A DNA stretch of 16,180 nt from Termitomyces sp. T153 (lineage: Eukaryota > Basidiomycota > Agaricomycetes > Agaricales > Lyophyllaceae), in contig JACKQL020000285.1 in NCBI GenBank assembly GCA_018296165.2, positions 1 through 16,180 on the forward strand, in the 5' to 3' direction. The position numbers and the translations under genes were made by a program. The first letter of the stretch is position 1, and each line of letters opens with the position of its first letter. Below the pieces are notes generated by a model. That model ran no database searches. It was not told the DNA's origin and saw nothing but the letters and a program-made list of their open reading frames with translations. This document shows, one piece after another, positions 1-8,230 of this stretch.

Positions 1-289
1 TCAAAGTAGTCAGCTGCCGCTAAGTCCAAACTGCCAAAAAAAGTGCTCAGCGATAACTGGGGCTCATCAACGCCTAAACCCTGCCAAGTCCATCCCCCTC
101 CCCCGCAACTCGTCCTCTACTCCTCCGGACCTCCCTGGACTTGCTCGGATCAATCTCCCCTGGCTATCCTCACAAGTCCCCAGTGCTTGAAACACCTCCG
201 AGTGCTTGGTTGTCAGTGCAGGGAATCATGTTCGCCTAGTAAGGACTCGCCCAGTGTAGCTGAGCCCCCATGGTTAGCAGAACCTGACA
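1..289 (+). mobile_element. 3' part of a plus-strand LTR, family 1 (left-truncated by the window)
   Basis: From about position 63 to 289 this matches the 3' part of the LTR at 14729-15755 in the same orientation. Shared blocks include the 'acttgctcggatcaatctc' segment, 'cctagtaaggact' and the terminal 'agcagaacctgaca'. The first 62 bases do not align clearly with the other copies. The LTR ends in ACA at 289. What follows (290 onward) is the inside of another copy of the same LTR family in the opposite orientation, so this copy probably inserted into it, with GACAT (290-294) as the likely target duplication; its partner would lie left of the window. I count ten CpG dinucleotides here, far more than in any other piece, which suggests it is the youngest insertion. 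Whether it is a solo LTR or the end of a full element cannot be seen. Confidence 0.8.
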
Positions 290-936
290 GACATCAGAGA
301 TGAAAGGGACTTAGGGAAACAAAGGAAACAGAGACAGTTGAGGTGAGACAGAGACAAGACAAGATGGAACTGAGAAAAGAAATAGATTTGAGACTAAAAA
401 TAGAAACAGAAAAGGAACAGAGAGAGATATGAGATACAAGTAACCAGTAAATGCAATATCAAGACTAGAGTATGAGGTGCTACTCTATGACTTATATACT
501 GACTACTAGAGAGCTCTGGGGGACAGCAGGTGTGGCAGTGAGGCTTGATGGAGCCATGCAGAGTTGACAGGTGTTGGTTGCAATCAGGGAGCAGGCCATG
601 GCAATGTTCTGATGGGATCAGTTGGGGATGTGAGTTGTTCTGGGGTCATCATGATGCTCCAGAGCTGTTCAGGCAAACTAGGAAGATGAGTTGGTGACAT
701 ACACAGGAGTTAGGAACAGTGAGGAGAGTGCCAGGGGCTCAGAGGAGTTGACTGTGAAAAAGGTATTGGAGTTAGTCAGAGGGCCATTAGGGTTTGCCAG
801 AGAAGTGTTGGAGTTATCCAGAGTGGGCACAGAGGATGGACAAAGGCTGGGGGGTTTGACAGGGCATTCAGAGAAGGCTCCAGGGAAGCAAGCAGGTTGA
901 GAACAAGGTCAGGAGTCCAGGGAGCGGATTGTGACA
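290..936 (-). mobile_element. LTR of family 1, minus orientation, interrupted at 290; probable 3' LTR of the gag element
   Basis: On the minus strand it begins TGTCACAATCC at 936 and runs leftward. It matches the LTR at 8231-9291 in the same orientation and the LTR at 14729-15755 in reverse. A TATA box (TATATAAG, complement of 491-498) is followed by the conserved 'tactctagtcttgatattgc' type block, as in the other two copies. Just upstream of the LTR start on the minus strand is AAGGGAGGGGTGA (complement of 937-949), which fits a polypurine tract, so this is more likely a 3' LTR than a solo copy. Its own 3' third is missing at 290, where the plus-strand copy 1-289 abuts. Only one CpG was found (near 925). 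Confidence 0.85.
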
Positions 937-2600
937 TCACCCCTCCCTTAGCATCAAGACTCTTGAGATGCAGGGCACAGGTCAGGGATTGGCAGGGGCA
1001 TGAGAATTGAAGTCAAGTAATATTGATCAAACTGCAGCAAGCAGCAGCAGCATGGGGAACAGAGTTGAAGCATGGCTGCCATTTGTTAGGGGGTTCTTTC
1101 TAAGTTATTAAAAAGGGTCAGACATACTCTGGAGTTACCAAACTCTTTGCAATGTCTTTTCCTGCTCAATCCTTAGTGTTGTTAGCATTGTCTATGGCAT
1201 CCCCCACTCCCTCTTCCTTAAGAGAGTCTGAATCCCATCATGGCCACAGACAGGTGGAGGCCATGTACCAAAGTTGTAAGTATGGTCCTGCTTTCTCTGT
1301 GCCCCAGAGTTATTGATTTATTGACAGAATTGTCTGCAGTGATGGCTGGCCCATCAGGAGCTTTGTCTTGTGGTGGAGTTCTAATAGGGTCAGCTCCAGC
1401 ATTGGTTGGGTGCTTGTCAAGGCCTAATTTTGGTCTAGGGGAGATTATGGCTGTTCTGGAGGCATTGCAAGTTGCCCAGGCAGAGGTGACACTGGAGAGG
1501 TTTGCAGAGGAAATGGTGTGGGTGTGGAGTCCTCTGACTCTAGAGTGGTGTCAAGCAGAGGCTCTGGTGAGTATTTAGTGTTGTTGTGCCATGTTTTCTT
1601 TCCTTTTCTCAGAACTGATTGAGATTGTAGTGCACTCTTTGTGCTTGTCATGGAGACCACTGTGAATTCAAAGAGCCAGTGCAGGGCTCTTGTTGGGACA
1701 CCTCCATGTGCATTCCATGTTGTTTGAGGCATAAGAAGTGCCCAATCTTGATGAGTTGGCATGTGGCTTGCATGGTAGAGGAGCAGGGGTGGGATGTGGC
1801 ATGGGTGGTGGAGCAGTTACTCAAGGGATGCAAGGGTAAGGTGTCAGGTTGGAGGTCTGGGGTAGAGGGCAGAGGAGGTGCAAGGCAGTCCCCAATAAAG
1901 ATGGGACCCCTGCAGAGCAGTTGGAGGGAGGGAGCTTTGGCAGCATATGACAAGGGGAAACAGAGAGCATTCTCCTCACTAAAGGTGGGGCCCAGCAAGT
2001 GGCTGCAAGGAGAGAAGTCAATGGCAGGCCCTCTAGAGCCACATTCATACTTTCTTGGGTCAGGAGCCTTAGTGGAGGAGTCTGGCAGGGACTCTGGTCC
2101 TTCTCCTGTAGTTCCTGAAACATTCTGGCAGCAATAGGCAGAGGCATTGTTCCAACTGCTGGTGTCACATGAGGATGAAGTCTGGAGAATTCAGGGGGAC
2201 CATGACATGGTCTAGTGGGAGTGTAACAAGGCACAGAAAAACCAGGACATAGTATGGCAAGAGTTAGGGGTGACTATGCAGATGATTATGGAAGGGTTGC
2301 TAGAGGTGTAAGGGCTGCAGGAATGGCTGGGGCAGTTGGAGGCATGGGCAGAGCAGAGGGTGGAGGTGCAGCAAGGGGCCATGGAGGTGGAAGGGGCCAG
2401 GATGGAGGTGAGGAGGTGATGTGAAGAATAGCTGGCTAGTGAGGTGGCTTTGGGGTAGAGGGGGATAATGCATGAGTCCTTTTGTTTCTTGTTCCTCTGA
2501 TCCTGCTGACAGGAGCTATTTAGACTGGGTCCAACAACATTGTGTTCTCCTTGATGGGGCATCAGCTGCACATGCCTCAATCTAGGACAGGCTAGCATGG
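937..2600 (-). pseudogene. Degraded coding region of unknown function between gag and the 3' LTR
   Basis: Read on the minus strand, several long open stretches in changing frames follow the gag pseudogene. They are rich in Pro, Ser, Thr, Leu and in Cys/His/Gln that look like mutated Arg codons. Segments include about 2598-2212, 2234-1821, 1998-1648 and 1762-1445. Nearer the LTR an acidic-to-basic stretch (about 1230-1120) looks helical, with the segment IEQEKTLQRV. The last frame closes with a stop in the polypurine tract next to the LTR start. I looked for protease, RT (YxDD), RNase H, integrase and chromodomain signatures and recognised none. About 1.7 kb is also too short for a Ty3/gypsy pol. 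It could be an unknown second ORF of a non-autonomous element, a captured sequence, or a rearranged remnant. The overlapping plus-strand open frames look like shadows of these. Confidence 0.4.
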
Positions 2601-2649
2601 ATGCTTAGAGAACTTCCTTCAGAGTTGGAGCAGGGATTCCAACAGATCA

Positions 2650-3890
2650 GGCAGCTATTAGCAGGGCATCAGTAGAGGAGTGCAGCAGCCAGCCCCCAGG
2701 GTGTGGTGGGAAGTGGCAACTGATGTGAAGGAGCCCCTACTGGGGCAACCAGAGGTCCTGGGCATGGTGGTTGCCCAGATAGAGGTCAATCTCATTGGAG
2801 GTGTAGTGCAGAGGATTCCAGAAGAGGAGTTCCTCCTGCTCCACTGTGGAAAGGTAACACACCTCCAGGCCCAGAAGGCAGTGCCATGCAAAGTGCCCAG
2901 GCTTCTGGCATCTCTGGCACAGCAACAGGGCAGCACAGAGCTGTCTGGCAGCATCCATGTCTATAGGGATCCTCAGTGGCAGGGGGTATGCTGTGGGAAT
3001 GGCAGGAGTAAGGGCCAGCATTGGGTGAGCAGGTATGGAGTGGTGGAAGTTGGTGATCAGAGCTGGGCACAGCATGGAATGTGGGCAATGGAGCTTCCTC
3101 CAGATCTCCAAGGGTTGCCACTGGTCTTGGGCTACCTCACACTATGATACAATCTTTTCATTGTCTGGGTGACTCTCTGCAAGGTTGTTGATGCATTCCA
3201 CCAGTGTGGAGTGCAGGACATCCCAGAAGGTGAGGCATAATTGAAGACCATCAGAGTAAGTGACCTGCTTGACCAGAGCCCAGAACAAGTCAATGTACTC
3301 ATCCAGCATATGCTTTTCTTGCTCATATTGCTCCCTATCACATAGTGTCAAGGCTGTGGTCTTGGCAGGGTCTAATGGGAAAAACTCCACATAGAAGTCC
3401 TTCTCAAAGGTAGCCCAGTCCGGAAAACTTCCAACACCTCCAGGGTAATGGAAGACTTGCAATGTGTAGGTGGAGGCATGTCCAGTCTTCATGTACAACA
3501 GTACCCAGGCTATTTTCAATGTGTTGGAGTTGAAGGTGGCCCTATTGAAGTGAATGTAGGTGAGGCAGGACTGCAAGAATCATTCTTTGCTGGAGCAGGT
3601 GCCATCATATGCATCTGGTAGTGTGGAGCATGGAATCTGCAGCTGTCAGGTCACTGGAGCTGTGGAGATGGGTGCAGATGTGGTCAGGGCTGGTTTTGCA
3701 GCTAGGGGAGGTGCAGAGATAGGAGTTAGGTGTTTGAGCAGTGCCTGGAGTGATTGGGAGATCAGATCTGTAGTTTGACAGAGGGTAGAGAGTTTGGTAG
3801 TGTGATGGGTGAGAGATGATTGCATTAATTGCACCTGGGTTTCTAGGTGTAGCAGTGTAGTACTGGGTTAGAGTAATACTGATAGTTCTG
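2650..3890 (-). pseudogene. gag: Ty3/gypsy retrotransposon Gag, broken
   Basis: Gag forms the nucleocapsid/capsid shell of LTR retrotransposon particles. The capsid-like core reads from 3576 to 3142 on the minus strand, with the typical pattern WATFEKDFYVEFFPLDP followed by a Tyr/Gln-rich DEYIDLFWALV helix. Before it, about 3870-3610, is a Ser/Thr/Leu-rich N-terminal stretch (LSTLCQTTDLISQSLQALLK). Downstream is a nucleocapsid zinc knuckle of the CX2CX4HX4C type, CQRCQKPGHFAWHC, at 2919-2878, then the segment YLSTVEQEELL. The reading frame is broken by several stops and frame changes, for example at 3141 after KIVS, where a Trp codon probably became a stop. The zinc knuckle itself is intact. 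The start cannot be fixed. On the minus strand it lies upstream of the unknown region and the LTR at 936-290. Confidence 0.85.
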
Positions 3891-3938
3891 GGGCTTTCTT
3901 GAAGACTTGGGAAGTCTACTCCAATTTCACACTGATGT

Positions 3939-4771
3939 CTTAATAAATGTTTGAAGTTGAGGTGGTTTACTTTCAAAATATTTTTATTCTAAATGCAGAG
4001 AGGTTTCAACAAACTCCAGCCTAAGTGATTCACTCCCTGGGAACCACCAAGCCTTTGCCTATTAATTGCCTGCCTATTTGCTATTCTACTTGGGCTATTT
4101 ATACCTCTTTCTACAGTGCACAGACTACCCCTACATGTGACTTTTGGTTTTATACTTTCCAGCCCCTTATTCATAATTGTTATTCTAATTCCCCCTTTTG
4201 GTATGCCTGTTTCAGTGCCACAAGCCAGTTTCTGGTGTCATCATTCCTCTTTTGCATTCTTAGCTTCCATTTGCCCCATTCATCTCCTCCTCCTTTGTAT
4301 TTCTTCCATTTATATTCTTTCCCATTCAGGTTCTTTCCCATTCAAGTTCTTCCATTTATCAGTTCCCTTCTATTCATTCCATTCTTCTTTCTTTATTCAT
4401 TTCATATTCTTCCCCATTCAGGTTCTTTCCCATTCAGGTTCTTCCATTCATCTTCCTTTCCCTTCCCTGCATTCCATTTATGTTCCTTTCCCTTACCTGC
4501 ATTCCATTCATTACCTCCTTTCAGTCAACATTCCAATCTGGTTATTCTTAGATCAGATCTAGATTTTGCCAGAATTGATGCCACTCAAGTGCTTTTGCCA
4601 GTCCCATGCTTCCCCTCCCATTACAGTGATTGGACTATTATTGAGTGTATAGTCTAGTCTAGTCCTTGTCCTATCCTGTTCTGTATTTCTTCTGGTGTAT
4701 TTTAAAGGGATAATGTTGCTGGAACTTGTTTTACCAGGAGGCTTACAGTTTTGAGCCTTAATAAATGTTTG
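3939..4771. repeat. CT-rich insertion-like block bounded by a 15-bp direct repeat
   Basis: The 15-mer cttaataaatgtttg occurs exactly at 3939-3953 and 4757-4771. Between the copies lies about 800 bp that is strongly pyrimidine-rich on the plus strand, with internal tandem repeats and a TATA-like ctatttatacc near 4096. A 15-bp flanking repeat would fit the target duplication of a target-primed (LINE/SINE-like) insertion, but neither side shows a clear poly-A tail, and no TG...CA LTR ends sit next to the repeats. The long plus-strand open frame at 4025-4657 is a Phe/Ser/Pro-rich product of the CT repeats, not a gene. Chance retention of an AATAAA-containing motif is also possible. Confidence 0.4.
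4309..4515 (+). repeat. Pyrimidine-rich minisatellite with two repeat types
   Basis: A block with core cccattcaggttctttccc, about 40 bp long, occurs at 4320-4360 and again at 4412-4452 with very few differences. It contains two half-copies of 'cccattcaggttctt'. Immediately after it, a 30-bp unit is repeated head to tail at 4453-4482 and 4483-4512, differing at about three positions (core ttcctttccctt). The whole tract is C/T-rich on the plus strand. Confidence 0.8.
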
Positions 4772-5310
4772 TTTTGACTTCTGGTGTTTTATTATGTTCC
4801 CAATGGTGTGACAACATCATATCAGCAGGCAAGTCCAGGCTTTGTCCTGCAGGGCTGGGGCCTCCAAGGGTGTGTCTGGGTTAGCAAGCTGAGACATAGA
4901 ACTCCATGGTGCTTAATCCTGGTGGGAAAGCAACAGATAGTGGCTTGGAGGTTTCTTGTGGCTAGGAGGGGCTTCCAGACCAGTTTGAGGAGACCTGTTC
5001 TGCTGTAAGGGCAACCTCTGGAGTGGCAGATCAGAGTCATGCAGCTAGCAGAGGAGAATCTAAAGTATATTAGCAGAGTAGACAATGATACAATCAGTAA
5101 CTAATCACCTAGCAGAGGGGAATCCAAAGAGAACAAGTCTAAGGATCCCTGCTGCTTGGCACAGTGCATCAGCAGACAGCAGAGGCATGGGAACTACTGT
5201 ACAGAAGGCTGGAGCTACTCCTAACCCTAGGACAATGATTGCTGAGGTAATACAGAGAACTCTGTGGTTCTCCAGAGATCTCCAGGGTTCTAGAATGAGC
5301 CCTGGAGGCA
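4772..5310. other. Unclassified sequence between the CT-rich block and the integrase relic
   Basis: About 540 bp with no protein family I recognise on either strand. The open frames here (plus 4784-5008 and 5085-5339, minus 5085-4822) have no recognisable motif. It holds one short degenerate direct repeat: the 21-mer at 5045-5065 recurs at 5109-5129 with two transitions. On the minus strand this is where the integrase C-terminus and any chromodomain should lie, but no such sequence is visible, so this may be foreign sequence or too decayed to read. Confidence 0.5.
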
Positions 5311-6082
5311 TCAAACAAGCTGCAGAAGTGCTGGAATAGGTTGCAGAGGTCAGAAATGGAAGTCCCCTGACATTGAGGGTGTTATTGTATGTAAATTCAG
5401 TGATGGGAAGCTTAGCACACCAGTTATTTTGGAAGTAGTTGACATAGATTTGGACATATCCTCCAGAGACTGGTTGACACACTTGGTCTGTCCATCAGTT
5501 TTAGAATGGTAGGTGGTGGAAAGGTCAGAGCAGATGTTAAGGGCCTGATACAAGGATTACCAAAACCAGGAGAAAAAGAGGGTCCTCCAGTCAAAGATGA
5601 TGTTGTTAGGGAGTCTGCTTTGCAATGAAGTGGGTGACAAACAATTGGGCAAACTCTGGGGCATTGTTGGAGGTATAGCAGGGGATGAACACTGCCTGCT
5701 TAGTGAGGCAAACAGGGTGGCATTATAGCTGTTGGAGTCTGGGAATCTGAGAATGTGATCCATGGAAATCAAGGACCAGGGTTTCTGCTCAACTGGGAGG
5801 GTTTTAGCAGTCTGAGGGGTTGGTGATGGGGGGTCTTGGCATATAGGCAAGGCTTGCAGGAGCAGACATACCAAGTGACATCCTTTTTGAGGCCTGGCCA
5901 GAAGTACATACACATGGTGAGTTGGAGGGTTTTGTGGATTCTGAAGTGTCCTCAGAGTTTGTGGCTATAGTGTTGTTGGAGGACATCCAGGCATAGCAAT
6001 GAGAGGTTCAATACATAAATCAGGCCATGGCAGAGCAGGAGGGTGTTATTGGGTGAGAGTGCAAGGGGACTGGTTCTTGGAC
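5310..6082 (-). pseudogene. Ty3/gypsy integrase, broken, with a mutated catalytic Glu
   Basis: Integrase inserts retrotransposon cDNA into the genome. On the minus strand, the N-terminal zinc-binding part is readable from about 6060 to 5870 (LSPNNTLLL, then a GHFRIHKTLQL helix, then a C-x2-C pair). The core follows at 5913-5557 and 5553-5350. The first catalytic Asp is in ISMDHI (5760-5758) and the second in IIFDWRTLF (5592-5590). The expected Glu, at the D-x35-E spacing in the TDGQTxxVNQ motif, is Lys (5484-5482, codon AAG). The later segment NYFQNNWCAKLPITEFTYNNTLNV continues the core in a third frame. At least three frame changes are needed. The C-terminus is lost near 5310. Its RNase H partner is separated from it by the insert at 6083-6558. 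Confidence 0.9.
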
Positions 6083-6558
6083 TGTCCCACCCTCACCTAG
6101 CTTAGTCTGTGGGGATTGGCACCTCTATTTAGCCCACCTCCAGACTGCCTGACCCCTTCTTACTCCCTTACTATCTTGGCTCCAAGGCCTAATGAGTATA
6201 TTGTACCTAGCACATGGTATAATAGTGTCAATCATTGATCCTTCCACTGCCAGGCCTGATTAGTCAATAGTTTGTAGTTATTGACCTCTGTTTTGTCATT
6301 AGGTTGTAGTCAACAGCCTCCAACATAGTCATAGGTACTTAGTCATCTAGTATATATAGGTGGACCTGGAGATAGGATATCTCTAGTCTGGACAATAGCA
6401 TTGCTTCTGGGTTTATTCACTAGCATATCTGTAAGCTCAGCTAGTATGGCCCCTTGCCTTGCCTTGCCCTCCTCCTCTGCTTCTTGTTGGTCACCCACCA
6501 CTTGCCTGCTGTGCCTTGCACCAGCTTGCTTGCTACTTGCCTCTTGACTGGATGGTCA
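6083..6558 (+). mobile_element. Probable solo LTR (third family) inserted between RNase H and integrase
   Basis: This block interrupts the minus-strand gypsy pol: the RNase H/integrase linker resembles pol up to about 6560 and integrase resumes at about 6082. It starts TGTCCCACCC on the plus strand and carries a TATA-like gtatatatagg near 6350. It could end at GGTCA (6558) or just before TGGAT (near 6548). A TGGAC lies directly before the start (6078-6082), and TGGAT (6549-6553) could be its decayed duplicate, but then the end would not be CA. The exact right border and the target duplication are therefore unsettled. The pyrimidine-rich right part (6440-6540) is not coding in any frame I recognise. 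Confidence 0.5.
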
Positions 6559-6599
6559 GGACATGAGTGGTGAGCTTGGTTTGGATCATCCACAGCCAA

Positions 6600-7405
6600 T
6601 GTTTTCTTACAGAGAGGGTGAAGGGGTGTTGGGTCTTGTCCAGTTGGGGTTGTGGGAGCAGTAGAGTCAGGGTTAGAGGGAGGGATGGATTGGGGGCTTT
6701 TATTTGTGGGGATGTCAGAGGTTGTTGGCCTTGAAGTAGTTGTTCTTTAGAGCATTTTGGATTTGGTTGAGAAATCCTTCTTCATTGAGGAGTAGGGCAG
6801 AGTGGAGGTGTTCTGGGAGGATCATGACTTGTTCAGAGCCTTAGGTAAGCATGCTACTGCTTGAAAGCCTCAACAATGACCAGCAGCTTCTTGTCATAGA
6901 TGTTGTAGTTGAGTTCTGCATCAATCATTGAGCAGGTGTATAAGGCAACTGGGGAGAGGTCCTTTGATTCCAGGTCCATTTTGGACAGGATTCCAGCAAG
7001 GGCATAATCAAAAGCATCACATTTGAGGATAATGGGGAGGTTTGAGTCATAGTGTTGCAGGATGAGTGCTGTGGTGAAGACCTGTTCAAGGAGCAGGTCT
7101 TCAAGGAGGTCAAAGATGCTTTGGCATTCGATGTCCCAGGCCAGAGTGTGTCTTCTGGTTAGACAGGTAAGGTGTCTGGTGATGCCAGAGTAGTTGTTGA
7201 TGAATTGTCAATAGAAGTTGGCAAATCCAAGGAAGGATTGGAGCTCCTTTAGGGTTTGGGGTTGGGGCCAGGTGGTAATGACTTCAACCTTCTTTGGGTT
7301 TATGCAAACTCCATCTGGGGATATAATGACACCAACATACTTGATTTCTGTAGTGTGGAATGAACATTTCTTGGGCTTGTAGGTTGTACTGCCAGAGCCA
7401 TTCCA
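6600..7405 (-). pseudogene. Ty3/gypsy reverse transcriptase C-terminus and RNase H, broken
   Basis: RT/RNase H copies the element RNA into DNA. On the minus strand from about 7405 the RT thumb/connection reads YNLQAQ, then after a one-base frame change [22 protein letters not shown], then [15 protein letters not shown] stop follows at 7210-7208 where the family usually has Arg (CGA to TGA). The RNase H part has ALILQHYDSNLPIILKCDAFDYALAGILS with its first Asp kept, then AELNYNIYDKKLLVIVEAFK and a stop at 6856-6854 in place of the usual Trp. Shortly after, the frame shifts to EQVMILPEHLHSALLLNEEG, so part of RNase H is deleted. The RT palm with YxDD is absent: upstream sequence is gag-leader-like instead. 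Downstream it is cut by the insert at 6083-6558. Confidence 0.9.
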
Positions 7406-8061
7406 AGATAGGATGCAGTCAGCCCATACTTTAGCAGTAGCTTTGGAGGTTGGTTGCCTCAGGTTCTTTAGGAGATCCTGGGTCTGTTGGGCAAACTTGA
7501 CCCATGAGAGTCAGGTGATGCTGCATATAGGCTGCAAGTTGCTCCTGTTGCCAGAGCAAAAGGTCCCTGTCTACCCCAGACATGTTTTCTTGTCTGGAGT
7601 TTGTGAGGGAGTTGGAAGCAGCCAGGCTGTCCTGAATCCTTGGCAGGAGGGCTGTGGGTCTGCAGTTGCAAACAGGAGTTGGGGAGCCTTTGTCAACATC
7701 TCAATATACATCAGAGCTGCTGCAAATAGGCTGGTACCTGCATATAATGGGGCAGCCCAAGAGGCTGTGAGTTGCTCTCCTATATAGGTCCACTAGTTGG
7801 GGCCTTGTATGTTGGGATGAATGATTGAGCACCAGCTGGGGGCAGGCCCCTGACTGATAGATGGTCCTAGCAAGAACCCATGTTGATCTGTTGGCCAGTA
7901 GTCACTTGGGGCAATGATGGGGTGTGAAGGGAGATGTTGAAGGTTGGGGTAGTTGTAATCCAGGGGGATGGGATGGCTGTACAGATTGATGGGTATTGTG
8001 GTTGCCAGTACATGTAGTTCAACATTAAGTGTTCCAATGAGCAAGGGTAGTTTTAATATTA
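7406..8061 (-). pseudogene. Leader and probable Gag N-terminus of the family-2 LTR element, truncated
   Basis: Immediately inside the family-2 LTR (its 3' end is at 8062 on the minus strand) comes a Pro/Leu-rich readable stretch, about 8050-7800. Then, about 7790-7700, comes YIGEQLTASWAAPLYAGTS and an Ala/Leu-rich continuation. About 7580-7420 gives LLLWQQEQLAAYMQHH and [17 protein letters not shown], which look like a Gln-rich N-terminal Gag helix. This assignment rests on position and composition, not on a diagnostic motif. At about 7410 the sequence passes directly into the RT thumb, so most of gag, protease and the RT palm are missing. An internal deletion between gag and RT is the simplest reading. 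Confidence 0.5.
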
Positions 8062-8225
8062 TGTTAGGTCCAGCTGACCCAGGGACTCTCTCACTGTAGA
8101 GCAAGCAACCCACTAGTTGAAGAACTACAATGACTAAGAGAACTTACAGAGCATTGGAGTTGGACAGAGGTTGAACAGACAATCCAGAAGTTTGGAAGTG
8201 GTAAGAATACCAAGTCCAGAGGCTG
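8062..8225 (-). mobile_element. 3' part of the family-2 LTR, minus orientation (probable 5' LTR of the pol relic)
   Basis: On the minus strand this continues the LTR that starts at 9831 and is interrupted by the solo LTR at 8231-9291. It ends GGACCTAACA at 8062, resembling the GGAACCTGACA end of family 1. The preceding 'gagagtccctgggtcagctgga' type segment resembles 'ggactctcccagttaagctgag' in family 1, so the two families are related. Joined across the insertion, with one copy of the GTTGA duplication, the LTR is about 700 bp. It lies directly upstream of the leader/Gag-like stretch in the minus-strand direction. Confidence 0.6.
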
Positions 8226-8230
8226 GTTGA

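Noticed and set aside
1679..3147. Plus-strand open frames at 1679-2137 and 2680-3147
   Set aside because: They lie opposite the minus-strand gag and second-ORF relics; the minus strand carries the recognisable motifs (capsid core, zinc knuckle).
4309..4515. CRISPR-like array
   Set aside because: Repeats are adjacent or overlapping low-complexity CT units without regular unique spacers, and the context is eukaryotic.
4025..4657. Long plus-strand open frame resembling a membrane protein
   Set aside because: Its Phe/Ser/Pro/His-rich product comes from the CT-rich minisatellite; repeats in the DNA do not keep a reading frame, and no start context or family is visible.
5310..7405. The integrase/RT relic as the pol of the gag element at 2650-3890
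   Set aside because: On the minus strand the RT and integrase lie upstream of gag, the wrong order for one element, and they are linked to a different LTR.
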